Positions 34,072-51,295 of a stretch of 64,000 bases of DNA are shown here, piece by piece. Origin of the DNA: Taeniopygia guttata. Lineage: Eukaryota; Chordata; Aves; Passeriformes; Estrildidae. Below the pieces are notes generated by a model. It was not told the origin of the DNA. It was given only the letters and a program-made list of their open reading frames with translations, and made no database searches. The translations under genes and the position numbers were made by a program. The stretch lies in NCBI RefSeq assembly GCF_048771995.1, contig NC_133027.1, positions 7,436,001 to 7,500,000 of the forward strand. The letters are read 5' to 3'. The stretch's first letter is position 1. Each line of letters starts with the position of its first letter.

Positions 34072-37000
34072 TGTAGAACACAGGGAGATCTGCTTTAAAA
34101 TTAAATCCCCCAAGGCGACAGCTTCTCTGTGCTGAGGGTGACCTGGTAAAGGCTGCCGTGTCCTGTTTCTAGCAGGAGCTTTCAAGAGGGGACTGAGCAG
34201 GTTCTGTGTTTGACTGGACATCACAAGCCCGAGCCCGTGTTTGTAACAAAGTTTCACAAACTGTAGAAGATGAACGGCTTTCAAAACGATCCAGCTGATA
34301 AAGGGACTCATTCCAAGCACCTTGTTCCCAGTAATGGTACCAGCTCTGATGAGCTGCAGTGAAACAACCCAGCTCTCATGCTACAAAAAAAAAAGTGTGG
34401 GGGGGATTTGTTTTGTGTCCCAGGTTTGGACTGAGGATTTGGTATGAATGGAAGAACACATGACCAAAATGAGACAGCAGATGAAGAATTTCGTTTTGAT
34501 ACCTGTAGTGTGATTGTTTTCTACTTGGCATGGTTGAACTATAACACATTTTCTGTACGTACATTTTTAGGCGTAGCATGTGGTGGAGGAAAAACAAATT
34601 TACATTTTTTGGCTCTTTTTTTCAGTACTCATGTCCTGTGTATAAAAATCAGTGTGATCCAGGATGTGCATAGCCAGTATCTTTTGGAAGTGGGAAGGAA
34701 TAACCTCTGCCTGTGTTCTGAACCAGCTGGAAGTTGTGGGTAGTATCCTGCCTTGGGAGGATTTATTTGCATGGATGGGATGTTCCACTCCCTGACAAGA
34801 CAACTTCCAGCCAGTGCAGAACCAGGGCAGGTAACAATATACTTTGGAATTTGTCATTCAGTTTTGTTTTTCAGTGCATTGTACTGTCATAGAGGAATGC
34901 TTCCATTTTCTGAAACACTTTTTTTGTTGGAATTTGTCGCTTCAAGAACAACGCTGTGTCCATTTGGTGAAAAAATAAATGTCTGCATATTTTGCTTTTT
35001 TTCATCAAGGCTGGCTTCAAGCTGTGCTCCTTCTGCCTGTAACCTCTTAGTGTAATTGTAACCTGCAGGATTTGATGCGGGCAGGAGCTGCAGCACATCC
35101 ATCCCTGTGGGTACGGGGATGTCCCTGTGTGTGACAGGAGGGTGCCCAGCTGTGGGAACAGTGCCCACATCTCACCTGGAGGAGATCCCTGGCAGCTGCC
35201 CTGTGCTGGCACCTTGTTTGGCAGCTGGAAGGGGCTCACAGCAACACTCACATTTACTAGCTGGAGCCAATGAGAAACTAAATATTTGTCATATTGTACT
35301 AAATGGTCCTATTTTCTTCATTCCTCAAATAAATTATTACAAATTACTAAATCAGATGCTACAAAGAAAAGTTCAGTAATGGCTCATGAAGAGTGAGCTC
35401 CAAGCCAGCTCAGGGAAAGCAGCCACCATGGCTGAGGTGGGATTTCAGCTTTGGATGGGTGCTTGGAGTCCTATCCTGTGCCTGACCCTGGAGCATCCCA
35501 CTGGAGCAGATCTGCCCTGCCTTCCCTTGTACACAGGCACTGGGGCTATGAGCCAGAGCCATGCTTAGTGCACAGTTGCCCCAAATCTGCATCTGTCCCT
35601 TGAAACATGCTGGTTTTGCAGCAAGAAGCCTTGCAGGCTGCAGTAACCCTGGCTGAGGTCAGGAGCAGGCACTGGGACACTTGGAGCCCAGACTGGGTTA
35701 GGGGAGCAGTGGCTCCACGGCCAGCCTGACTTCCAGGTCTGCCCATCAGATTAACACAAACCAAGAGCTCTCAGGCAAGAACCGGGTTGCATTAGAAATC
35801 TTTAAATGAATTAAATTCTTCTGGGGGATTTGTTCTAGGTGAGCATCCATAGCTTTTTAAGGGTTACAAACTGCTCTGCCCCCAAATATGCATCTTTTAT
35901 AGATATAAATATATCTATTTTTATGTGCCATGTGTATACATATACATCCAGGTACCAAACACTTGGATAACTGAAATAATTTACACCAACTGCTGGGCAT
36001 TGAGAAGGCTCCTTGCTGAAATGGGGACTGGAGGTGCTTGTTGCCATGCTGGATTTATGGGTCTAATAAATAATGAACACTGATAATAAATACCAGAGTA
36101 CCAATAATATTTTAGATCATATGCAAATACCACATTGCTTCTGTCAATAGCAGAGATCATGGTGCTTGCACTGCAGTGTCTGTTTTGATGAGGATTTGAT
36201 GCTGTTTGAAAAACATATATAAAAAGTAATTCTTTAGGGTAATAAGATTAATAAAAATTCCTTCAATGAATCCTCAAGATCAGCAGCTTTTGATTTCTCT
36301 GAGAGCTCAGCTGCCGCCTTTCATTAAATATTCCATTTCATAGTTTTTCTTCCAGTGCCTGTTCAGGGCTTTCAGTGTCCCTGCACATGTAAAATGAAAT
36401 AATAATTTGTACCTGCAAGACAGGGAGAATGGAAATGGAATGCCCAGAGGACTGTTTTGATGAGATCTACTCAAGATTTTGTTTGAAATGTAATATCAAA
36501 GAACAGGGAAATGAGTTCAGCTCATGAATGGCAGAGGGGCAGCAAATAAAGCAGATGTTACCAGCCTCACACTCTGCATCTGTGCTGGTTTTGTGTGTGC
36601 TCACTTCCCGTTTAATTTTTCAAGAAGTAGGGCATGAAATTAAGACTTGAAGGTCATTTTTCCCCCATTGAATCTGTTTAGAAATTAGTAACAAGAGTAT
36701 ATCTGATTATGCAGGCAATGACAGTAAATTTTTTCCAATCTATTCTGTAGGGGTAATAATTATATGTACTGTGCTGATCGATGATACAATTAAATAAATT
36801 AACGCATTTGCAGTCGAATAAAGAGCTGAAGATTACATTTCCTTGAAGACTTAATTTCCCTAAGTATCACAAAGCACAATTAGTTTTCCTTTCAGATTTT
36901 TTATTTTTAATGAAATTGGCATGAAAAATGTAATAGTCCCTGTTTCCAACCAAGGTCTCTGCAGAGGAGGCGATGAAGGAGAGTTTCATCAGCCAGCTGT

Positions 37001-37339
37001 AATAAAGATTTTACAGAGTGGGTATTGGCAGGTTTGTGCTGGGGGGGCAGAAGGGAAGAGCACAGTGGCAGCTCTGCAGATAGAGGTAATAAGATCAAGT
37101 ATGATCAGCCCTCAGTGCCCAGCAGGAACGTGCTGGGTTTCCCTGGTGAGAAACCCACAGGAGCAGAAGGGCAGAGCCATGCCCTGCCCATTGCCTCAGA
37201 TGCAGCAGGAGCTCCCAAGAGCAAGGCCAGGAGGGAGGGGATGGAGGGAGCACGAGGCCATTCCAGGGTCACTCACACAATCCTTGGCATTGCCATTTGC
37301 TGTTGGGACATTCAGGAAGGGGCCTAAAGCAGGTGCTGG
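34072..37339. other. Intergenic between SF3B6 and FKBP1B, no gene recognised
   Basis: Non-coding, AT-rich at 35.8-36.9 kb. The short open frames on both strands show no family motifs and no consistent splice-site-bounded exon was found. Confidence 0.5.
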
Positions 37340-37841
37340 TCTCTGGTGAGACCCCACCTGCATCCAGCTCTGGGGTCCCAGCACAGGGAGGATGTGGACC
37401 TGTTGGAGCAAGTTAAGAGGAGGGACACGAGGATGATCAGAGGGCTGGAGCACCTCTTCCATGAGGAAAGGCTGGGAGAATTGGCATTGTTCAGCATGGG
37501 AAAGAGAAGCTTCAGGGTGACCTAACTGTGGCCTTCCAGTACCTGAAGAGAGCAGACAAGAAAGATGCAGAGACTATTTACAAGGACATGGAGTGACAGG
37601 ACAAGGGGGAATGGCTTCAAATTAGCAAAAGGCAGGGTTAGATCATAGATGAGGAGAAAAATTCTTTACTGTGAGGGGTGGTGAGACACTGGCAAAGGTT
37701 CCCCACAGAGGTTGTGGATGTTCCATCCCTGGGAGTGTTCAAGGCCAGGCTGCATGGGGCTTTGAATGACCTGGTTTAATGGAAGGACCTTAAATTATCT
37801 TTAAGGTCCCTTCCAACCCAAACCATCCTGTGATTCTATGA
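37340..37841 (+). mobile_element. CR1 LINE 3' fragment, ~0.5 kb
   Basis: Plus-oriented CR1: GGTGAGACCCCACCTGCATC, GGACACGAGGATGATCAGAG, ATTCTTTACTGTGAGG, and GGTCCCTTCCAACCCAAACC ending at TGTGATTCTATGA. It is the longest plus-strand CR1 in the window. Confidence 0.93.
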
Positions 37842-39340
37842 CACTTCAGTATTTTTTTTTTTATTTTTTAAACAAGCAATTAATTTGAACTGGGCCATTG
37901 ATAGGAACAGCTTAGACCAATGTGCTGGATCAAACTGTGTTTGACAGGCACAACAGAACTACACCACCTTTAACCAAGACTTTGGGAAGTGTAATCTGTG
38001 ACCCAGTGGTGAAAGGAAGGCTGGGGACAGAGGCCAGGGCAGTGGCAAAGGAGAGCAGGACCTTTTTAAATTATTTGGAAAAGCTGGTGGACATCAGATC
38101 CTGATAGATCCAATCACCAATTTTTAACAGGAAATTAGTGCCCTTAATAAAAGAACTATTAGCGGAGGTGTAACCCAGCTGCTGCAGTGACCTGAGATTT
38201 CCACCAAAACAAGTGTTCTGAAAATCCCTTCATTCCTTTATGGAAAGCAGAGTGAAAAAAATACATTACTCCACTCAGTGTATAAAAATCCCTAAGATAT
38301 GGATTTATAAGTTTATTAATTAACAAGCTGAAATAAATGCAGCTCTGTGGGTAAAATGAACATCTGGAGAGAGAAGACCATGAGCTATGGTCCCTGGCCA
38401 GATCACCAGCCTCTTCTCTGTGCTCATTCTCCCAACTCTAGGAGGTGTCACCTGGGGTCATCTCTATAGCTTTGCTGTCTGACTGCTCATGCTGGGAGTG
38501 TTCTCCTTTACACAGATATAGAAACAGCACAACTGTTTGAAATACGACCATCAAAACATCTGTTAGTAGAAAACCATGCAAATAGTTTATAGTCAAGTTA
38601 AATAAATGTAACATCACGACCCTGGTTTTCTACAGCAAAGAAGAAAAATGAGCCTAATGGAAAGAAATCAGACAAGGCAAAATAACAGCACAGAGAAAGG
38701 TCCTGCTCCCAAATCCAGGTAAGTAACAGCCAACACATCTTCCTGCCTCCAGAGGAGAAACCAGCATTTCATGAATTCATATAAGCAGCAAATGAAATAA
38801 ACATTGCTGGGTCTCAAGTGCCAGAGGCCCAGTGCACACAGTCAGTTTCCAGGCTTTGTAAACAGCAGCAGCTGCTATAGCCTAAAAACCTTGGAGTGCT
38901 CAGCCACACCATCCCACAGCTCAGTTTTCTTTTGAATGGTGGATGTACATAATCCTGCTCTTTTCTAGCCTTGCTCAGCTCCAACAGAAAATATTACACT
39001 AGTTTTACTGTTGCAAAGGCACAGAATTAGACCAGCACTGCATGTCATTGACAAGTAGCACTTTCTATCTCTTCATCAGCCAAATTCTGGCCAAAGTTGA
39101 GGGGCCATAGAGGCAGGGGAAATGGAGAGTCAGGAAAACTGTCCCAGCACCCCTTACTTGCATATCCCTTCTACCTCTTGTCCCACAGAGATCTTCCACT
39201 GGGCCATCTCTAATAGAAGCAGTGCATAGAGCTACATGTATTTCATATGAGAGAAATTATTAACAAAAAATGGATTGATGATTGAAAAACTTCTTGTACA
39301 GTAAAGAGCATCTCGGTAGACAGAAGAGAAAAACAGGATG
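37842..39340. other. Intergenic, nothing recognised
   Basis: Unique non-coding DNA leading to the 3' end of FKBP1B. No exon or repeat recognised apart from a short T run at about 37852-37868. Confidence 0.5.
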
Positions 39341-39362
39341 AGAAATTATAAAGTATCAAGCT

Positions 39363-39901
39363 TTTATTGTTTTATTTATATACTTGTAATTCTTAAATGA
39401 GACAGTATTTTTTTAAAACAGCAGCAAGCAGAACATACAAGTTGAGAAAAGTGGCAGCGCAGGTAACTCTGTTTGGCTAATGCCCGTTCATGTACAAGGT
39501 GTACATTGGATTTTTTTCTTTTGAGCACCTTTTGTGGTTATTTTTTCTTGATTTAAGTGTACAGTAAGGCAGTGGTTTTTTCAATAAGGAATATATATCT
39601 ATATATATTTATATTTATATATATTTTCAGTCATCACCGTGAAATCTTCGTACATGCAAATTCAATAAAATGTACAACTCAGAAATGTTACACCGGGAGA
39701 CATTTTTCCTCAGAGCAAAGCTTCTAATAAAAGGCAAATACGGACACCACAAAGTTATAAAAGAGAAGGAAGGCCTAGGAAACTGAGGACAGCTTGAGCA
39801 GGGAAGGTTGGGATCCAGTGAAGATCCCTCCCGCCGCTGGCATGGCAGGAAGGAAGGGATGGTTATTAACAGATGTCTCCAGCCAACTCCCTCGGGACGG
39901 T
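39363..39901 (-). other. FKBP1B: FKBP1B 3' UTR with poly(A) signals
   Basis: Downstream of the FKBP1B stop on the minus strand. Two AATAAA hexamers (39371-39376 and 39363-39368) lie about 530 bases past the stop. A TA-rich run is at 39590-39625. Confidence 0.6.
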
Positions 39902-42716
<2,815 letters not shown>

Positions 42717-44479
42717 CTGCCAAAACAAGACACATGGTTTCAGTCTGAGCTACATCTAAATTTTAGCGCTGGAGGAGAGGGAAGGAGTGAAAAATTAATG
42801 TCTTGGTCACATCAGCTGCTCATTTCCATTTTCACTTTAAAGACTAATTCAAAAGGCAGGAGAGGCAACTGCAGTGGTACCATATTGTTACCTTTGCCTT
42901 CCTGTAATTTAGGCTCTAAAATGGAAATTATTTTTACTGTTCTCAATGCAATAGGTTATGACCCATATTTCACCAAACATTGCACAGACATACAGAAGAG
43001 CTGTTGTTTGCACAGTGGCGCTCCCTGACTAAGTGGATAAAAGCAGTCAAGGAACAAGTGGGAGGCAGCAGAAGACAGAATCCCAAGACAGGTGCCTGAT
43101 CCAGGGCTGCCCCCAATAATGTGTGTTGCACAAACGGAGCCATCCCACACCATGTGTGTGAAACCTCTACACAGAGTGACAACTGCATCTCTCTCCTCAC
43201 ACAGAGAGAACAGAAGAGACTCTGCAGTCACAAATATGAAAGTGGCAAAGACATTTATACAAATGTTCTACTACCCTCGTTCTTTGTGTTTTCATTCAGC
43301 CATGAGACGGTCACAGAAGACGTGACTCGTTCCTTTGGATGGGCACTGCTTCAATCAATGGGTTTTGAGCACATGCCCAGATTCCTCAGCAAATGAACAA
43401 ACCTTCACAGAGCACTACATGATTAGCTATTCTCTTTCTGTTTTCAAATTGTGGCTGATTACAGTAGCTTTCAATGTAGAAGTACCTGGTACTTAAAATG
43501 CTTTACAATATTGCAAGGTTGGGCTGGTATTTATACATTAGAATCAATCCTTTCTTTGTAGTGCTGTAGAGCCAGTGTTGTGGGCATATACCACAACTCT
43601 TCTCTGCAAGGGGTTGTACAAAGAGAAGTTCATTACTCTGAGAAAGACTCTGGTTGCAAAGAACATTAACAAGTTCAGCTTTAAAAAAAAATGCTGAGAA
43701 AAAGGCTCTTTAAGATCCAGTATCAAAGATACAGTCTTACTAGTATATCTCCATTAAAGCAGTTATATTAACAGATCAGCTCGATGCACAAATTTTATTT
43801 TTCAGTGAAAACCATCAATTATTGTCCAATAACAAAGAGGCATATTTTGCTTACTTAGGAAGCCTGTACTATGAATCAAAGGTAAATATGAAGTGATGTG
43901 CCAGAATGAAAAACAGAGACTAAAAAGGTAGGATTCATTTTGCCAACTTTTAGGCTTCTAAGATGTAGCCAGCTACTTCTGAGCTAATTACTCAGAGAAA
44001 ATAGATAATCAAGTCAGAGAAAAATGCACTTTCAGGGAGCAATTCATCTAATCAGATCTAGGGATGTACATTAGGACATCATGAATCACATCCCAGCAAT
44101 GCCTATTTCTGTGCAATGAATAAAGGGAAGTCCAAACAACAGCTCAGACACAGATGTCTCCAAATTCATTAGCAGTTAAATCAGTGGCAATGGAGCTCTT
44201 GACTTGCAGTTATTAGCACACAGTGTTTGATTATTCCAGTGGGGCTCTCTGTACAGATATTTTACATCAATATTAAAATAAAATGCCATATTAAGGCAAA
44301 TTAGCCATTAGCCAAGTCTAACATTTGCCCAAGTCAGACCCACCTTTCAGACACACCTTTGCATGTGCTCAAGGCCTTAGAAAGACAACTATGGAGTAAC
44401 CTGCACATAAGGAATGTTTCACAACCATTACCATTGTAAAATAATGAGGTGTTCTATGTGTGCTCTGATGCAAGTACAT
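42717..44479. other. FKBP1B intron or upstream DNA, nothing recognised
   Basis: Non-coding. I looked on the minus strand for the missing FKBP1B exon (coding TFPKKGQTCVVHYTG) and did not find it. Confidence 0.45.
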
Positions 44480-44972
44480 AGAATCACAGAATCACAGAAT
44501 CAATGAGGTTGGACAAGACCTCTGAGCCCAACCTTTGACTCAATGACACCTTGTCAAACAGAACATGGCATTGAGTGCCACATCCAGGTGACTCCACCAC
44601 CTCCCTGGGCAGCTCATTCCAATATCTAATCATCCTTTCTGTGAAGCAATTTCTCCTAATATCCAACCTAAACTTGCCCTGGCACAGTTTGAGGCCATTT
44701 TCTCTTGTTCTGTCCCTTGTTCCCCGGGAGCAGAGCCTGGCCCCACTCTCCTGCCAGGGAGCAGTGGGGAGTGACGAGGTCCTGCTGAACCTCCTTTTCT
44801 CCAGACTAACACTCCCAGCTCCCTCAGCCACTCCTCGCAGGATTTACCCTCAAGACCCCTCCCCAGCTCCATTGCCCTTCTCTGGACTCACTCCAGCCCC
44901 TCAAAGTCCTTCCTGAACTGAGGAGCCAGAACTGGACACAGAACTCAAGGATGGCCTCACCAACACAGGGGA
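44480..44972 (-). mobile_element. CR1 LINE 3' fragment, ~0.5 kb
   Basis: Starts with the CR1 terminal repeats (GAATCACAGAATCACAGAAT) and reads CCTCCCTGGGCAGCTCATTC and ACCTCCTTTTCTCCAGACTA. Minus orientation; includes remains of the CR1 ORF2 end. Confidence 0.93.
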
Positions 44973-47900
44973 AATTCACATATATATGCAATGTATCAGC
45001 TCAGTGATACCCACAAACCCCTCCAGGCAGGCTGGGAAGCCACAGCAGCTCCTGAACAAGGTTTTCCAGCTACAGACTAAGATGGTTTCATTTGTAATAT
45101 AGAAATTCAGCCTGTGCTGGGGGAAGGCAGGCAGGGAGAAGCAGCTCAGAGGGAACTCTCAGGCATATAATATAATCCTTTTTGAAGTATTTGCTCTTAA
45201 ATTTAAGTGACAGTCCTTCCTCAGAGCACTTTTATTTTTAAACACATCATAAAACCTTATGATTCTATGAAATGTAAGGAGAGTACTACAGAATCCCAAT
45301 ATTTAATAGTTTTAATATTAAAACTTAGTATTGTCATTACAGTTTGCATGTTCAAAGCAGTATGCAAACATTATTTACTCTTCACATTAGCCCAGGGAGG
45401 TAAAGAAGATATTTATTATAAAATAGCCTCAATCTGAAAGTTCAGATTCAGATGCAAAGTTCCACAACACTTTATTATGCATTCATTTCACTTTGTAACT
45501 AAATCCTATTAAAACTCTTAGCTTAAAGCTCTGATGGCTTATGAAACACCCCCCATGAAACCAGCGACAGAATCCGAATTAACTCTTCAGAGATTCTGAC
45601 AACAGCTCCTGGACAACGTTTCCCATTTAAAGTAACATTTCCATCTCCCCATGAGCTTGCTAGTTTGATACACAGTTTAAAAACTAATTCATTTCACTAG
45701 AAAATGCCCATAGAAGATGTGTTAGGCCTTGCAGAAGAAATCTGACTTTCCTATATTTACAGCAACATCCTATTTTCAGCAACAACTGAAAATTCATGAG
45801 GTTATGGATTCATAAATGTAACTTCCTCTGTCACCGCCTTACTGCTTTTGGAAGACAAACTGAGATGCAGAGTCAAATGTGTCCGTATTCACTGAAGCTC
45901 TGGCAGGAGGGTCAATTTTTATGTGAGTGCCCTTTAAAAGCACATCCAGTCTGGAAATGAGTCAGAGACTCCATGTGCCCTAAAGAAGTTCTGATACAGA
46001 TTTAGATGTGAACTTTAGATCTTTTTTATCTCTGATTCTGAGAGTTAGAGTTAGCTATGCAATCTCCTGGGAGCTAAAACAGCACGATGCTTTATTTTCT
46101 CTCTTGCTAATGCACCAATTGATTTTTTTTTGGTGAAAAAATTGATTTAGTTAATATTTTTCAACAAGGATGGATGCCCATCTTCATCCTACATCTTTAT
46201 TTATCTAGCTAACAGCAAGGAGAAAAAAACCCACAATCTGGAACTCAGCAATGACATTGTTTTGCAACTCAGAACAATCAATAAGAGTTTTGACTGAGCA
46301 AGGACATCTAGATTCTTATATGGTTACTTGTTAAAAAAACATTGTTTCTGAAAGGAAGCAATCATTGTATTAAAATAATTGCACAGACTTGGTTATCAGG
46401 ATATGTCACGGATTTGAAAACATTCTGATGTACAAGGCATCCTAATTGAAAACAAGGATGTGATTTAATTTTAAATAAAATTTTTAAATTTTAAATTAAA
46501 AATTAAATGGGTGAGGAAAAGGAGACATTTCAGATCATGGGTCCTACTGAATCACTGATGTTCAGCTCATTGAAGCTGCAGATTAAAGAGTAGCTGGATC
46601 ATTTTATTAAGGAACATGACCACAGATCCATCCAAACTGCCAGGACTACAATGCCATTTGGGCTAAAATGGCAGTGAAACCACAACTTTAGGAGATGTTC
46701 AACATATGTTATTACTTCTTATTAAAACACAGGTGTGCCTGCAGCTGTGTCTGCACTACTTTTTAACACTGCACTACTTTAGCTAAGATCCCATCACTGA
46801 AGTCTGTTTCCTAAGGGGGGAGGGCTAATGAAATGACACTGTCTGCACTTGCCTAATAATGTGTGATTCTTTGAGCCAATTTCAACCACATTTGGCAGAG
46901 AAATAGGGATCATACCAACATTAAGATCTTATGTATATGATGAAAAAAATCTGTGTAGAAAGAAGAGCCTGTAACAGCTTCCACCAAGAGAAAGGCTCAC
47001 TCTTTGTTATCAGAGGAACTCTATTATTGAAGAGAAGTCAGGAATGGAAAGGCTGGACCACAGAGTAAGTTTCTTTTTGCTTACTTTTCTTCTTTCATCT
47101 GAGAACAAGTCAGCTGGGAATATAAGCAATCACATAGCACAAACCCACGGAGCCAGCCCAGCTCTTAGACACCTGATACAACTATTGTCCCAACAAAACC
47201 CTGCCCCAAACCATGGCAAAATTGTTATCCACACAAAGGATGGATGGAGAGAGAACATTGGAGGCCATCCACCTGTCACGCTTCTGTGCCTGAACCTGGA
47301 AAATTCATGTGTAAATTCTACTGCTAATGTTATCCACTTCAAAGACAGAAACTGGGTCTCAACCTGGCATCTAGGCTACTCCTATGGCTAAAGAGTAAAA
47401 AGAGGGGTATCTCCAAGAATGATTCATCCCACCTAGATTTAGATGTTAGGAAATAAATCTCCTGGAACTGTTTATCACTCTCAGGGACCTCACTTACAAA
47501 AGGTAAGGTACCTTAAACCAAATGCTAGACTGCCAGGTTTTTACAGGGCCCTAGTGAGGCAGTATGAACTCAGCCATCCATCCCTAAACGAAGCAAAATT
47601 GCATCCCAGGCTTCCCTGACTCCAGTGTTTATTGAATTATTTGTCTCTGCAGTGTTGACAGATTCTGGGAATCAGAAGATGACGATCGTAATCCAGGACA
47701 AATCTCTTGATTTCACTAGTTGCTCTCTTTTTATCCTGTACAATGGGATTCATTTACCTCACAAGTATTGAGGGGATAAACTGAATTAAATAGGTGACTT
47801 TCAAAAAACAGCATCATCCATCTAGGAAGTATTCCATTCCTTTATCTTTTTCAAACAGTAATTAACTACAGAATGTAAAGGCAATATGTACACTTGAAGA

Positions 47901-50900
47901 CAGCTACTTCCTGAACACTTTTTGGCAGCAGAAAGAGGGCCAGATATTCAGAAGTTTCTAGAACAATATCCCATTTCATTTTATATAGACCAGAGGCTCT
48001 TCAGGACAGGGACTATATTCTGATGCCACTCAATGCCATCAGCTTTCCAATTATGCCCTGTAATCAATCTGTGCTGTTAGGAACATATCTTTCGGTTTGG
48101 TTCCTAGGACTTTCTGAGGAGTTATTGTGTCTTTGGGTTAAGACTTTTTTATCTCAAGTGTTTCTTTTTTTCCTCATAAAATATATTGTTTCTATGTAAA
48201 AACATATCCATATTGTGTCAGGAGAATATCACAAAGGCTGGAAATTCTGATCTTCCCCCCATTTACAACATGCAACTATTACTAATATCCACTTTTAGCC
48301 TGGAAAATATATTATCAGAAAGGTTCTAGTAACTGCACAAAAGTCTGTATGTCAACATTGATGCCTTCCCAATTTATAGAGGGAAGGCACAGTTCAGCAC
48401 AATCCCTGAAGTGGTGGTGGGAGAAACACATCCATAAGGTCACAAATCACACCCCAGCTTGATTCACATCAGCAGAACTCCACTGTAGTGTTACTCGCAT
48501 TTTACATTAAAATAGATCAGCTGTCTTCAATAACATAAATAATGTGAAAAAATACTGTGGCAAAGCATTCCCTGCATTCAGTGGTGCTCCCACCTTAGCA
48601 TGTGGCTGAGTCTCATGCTAACACACCTGAAAAAAGTGTGGTTTCCCTCAGGAACAAAAACAATTCTCCTTTGTCTTGGTGGTAAATGCAGAGATCTGGG
48701 CAACAGTTTTCTACGCAAATACTGTAAGTGCCTTGTGTTTCTTCTCCCCAGGATCTAAGTCAGCTCTCCAACACATTCCATCAGAATCCAGATGTGCCTC
48801 ACTCAGACATCTCACACTTCTTCCATCTTAATGTCATTTTTATCTCAAAATTCAATTCACCATTTTACACATTTCTGTTGTACCAACAGCTCCCAGTAAC
48901 CTGGCCATGAGCCTGCTCCTGCCACAACACAGTGAGCAGCACACACCTCTGATTTCCTTGATTTGACTTCCGAAGCAAACTCTTCTGGAAAAATTTGTTG
49001 TCTCATTAATTTTACTGATGGCTACTGTAATGGAAACAAAGAGTATTGAATGTGAAGTGGAAGATGCTTTTGTTCTCTTCATTGTGTTGGAATAGGGGCC
49101 ACCTTACTATGCCCTGTCTGGGGACTTTGGCAACAGAACTGCAAAGGAAGACCCATTTTTCCAGGGAAAGGCTCAACAAAATAGAGGTTTAGTACCACTG
49201 CAAACACTCAGTTTTATCCTGCTAACATTTTCTCTGCTTAATATGTGGAAAAAAAGGATTTACCGTCTTAGACTGCATTTTCCTGACAGTTTGTAGCTAC
49301 TTAAGAAAAAATTATTAATACTTTAAGGGAATTTTCAGTCTAGAGGGATAATAGTTGAAAAAAAAGAGGGAAGGGGATAAGCACAACTCTGCAGCGTATC
49401 AGCTCTTTACCACAATTATTTCATTTTGTCTAGAAAGGCAACAGCAAGGACTTGAATGTGCCATTTGTTGCCATGACAAACCGACTCAAAGTGAAGAAGT
49501 GGGAAATGGATAGCGGTGGTGGGCACTTCCCAGTTCCTGCTACTGCAGCACACTTCAGTAATGCTTCATCTTTTGAACACAGGCAGCTTTGCTACTTCAT
49601 TTTCTTCCTGTATTAGATACTCATATATCTTTAATGTGGAGTAAGAGCAGCACAATCAATTATTTATTATGCAGCTGACAGCGTGCAATGAAGACACAAC
49701 AGACAACTCTTCAATAATGCATCACCGTGGGCTATGAATCACTGTTGCGTACAACCACAAGACAAAATGAAAAAACCTTGCACTTAGCTCAACTTCACAG
49801 CCAGGAAAATTACCTGCAATTGTCTAGTTCACTCTGCTGAAAGGCATTATTCTAGCAGCTTTAGGGATTTGCATACTTTTAAGAGAAGGAAAAGTAGATT
49901 TACCTTCAAGGTAGATATGAGGCTCACTCAGCATAATCTACATAAGTGGTAAACAGAAAACAATTCCTCTGGTATCCCATCACCTTAAAAAAGTAATTTT
50001 ATTTTAGAGTTTGATTCTGTTCCTGTTACAAAGTTCAGCTCTAAAAATACTTTACTGCAGCATAAGGCAAATTTCATTTGAATAAGCATGGCAGAATCAG
50101 GTCAGTGTGGGAATACTAATGATGGGGACAATAGATGTCTAAAGCAGTGTTTTAGAGAGAAAATACAGGAATACTTTGGATCTCTATCTCTATATGTCTA
50201 TCCCCAAATATCTCTATTCTCTATCCCCAAACACCATGTTCTGTAACACAGGGTCTGTAGGGAGAGGGAATGTTCCTCATAGGTCTGGGTCTTTCTGTCC
50301 CTGCCCTCTGGTAGGAGCCCAAAAGCACAAAGAACAGTTCAGGCATGGCTGTAATACAAAGGAGAGAGTTTGCAAGATTTCCCACACAAACACAAGCAGC
50401 AGAGCTCACCCTAAGAATTCTGAGCACCTACTGCACCATAAAAACAGAACAATAAATTGTTTCTTTTTCATCTTGGTTTCATTCTCAGTGTCATCCTATG
50501 CCACATGTATTTCCTTCCCTCCTCCCTTTTTGTTTCATGGTTGCCTGTGTTGTAGGGGTGTGGATTTGACATTTTAGCCTGTGGTACATACACAACGGTG
50601 CAGGTGACATCCCACTGGGGAGTTACACACTTGTGTAGCAGGTTAAACCACACTGAAATAAGTGTGAATGTGACAGCCACTGTCTCTCAGGTGGAACTCC
50701 AGAGTTCTCAACACAGATCTGGGGGCAGAGAGCATGGAAAAACACCAGAAAAGCATCTTTAGAGGTTTCTACGCTCTGAGCATGGCTCTGAGATCACATG
50801 AGAGGGGACGTGGGGTAGAAGCACCAGGTTCTTCATTCCTCCTCTGTTCCCCTCCAGGGAAGAAACTGCCAGAAGAAACACCTTCAAGCCCAACATGACA

Positions 50901-51126
50901 GTCTTAGCAGCAGTTAGGGGTGCTTTAATGATAAGCTGTTCTCAGACTGGGCATTTTTTGGTTTTCAGCTGTCTAGCCTTGTAGTGTGTTCCATTCTGAA
51001 TAAAATTTGTGCTAAAAATCTTCAATTAAGTGCAACATTTCTGATTCCCTTGACTTAAGCTAGCAACAGCCTAGTGACAGTTTCACCCATCTTTACTGGG
51101 GCACTGAATTAAGGAGCTATGGAGAG
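44973..51126. other. No gene recognised; AT-rich palindromic patch
   Basis: About 6 kb of non-coding DNA. Apart from a low-complexity A/T block at 46463-46508 (TTAAATTTTAAATTAAAAAT type) no repeat, exon or RNA gene is recognised. It may be FKBP1B intron if exon 1 lies beyond the window. Confidence 0.45.
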
Positions 51127-51295
51127 AATCACAGAATGGTCAGGGTTGCAAGGAACATTAAAGATCATCTCATTTCAACTCCCTGCCATGGGCAGGGACA
51201 TCTTGCACTAGATCCAGCTGCTAAGTGCCCATCTAGCCTGTTCTTAAACACTTCCACAGACAGGGAATCCACAGCTTCTCTGGACATGCCCAACA
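51127..51295 (-). mobile_element. CR1 LINE 3' fragment
   Basis: Plus strand: AATCACAGAATGGTCAGGGT, CTCCCTGCCATGGGCAGGGA, CCACAGCTTCTCTGG. Minus-oriented 3' end. Confidence 0.9.
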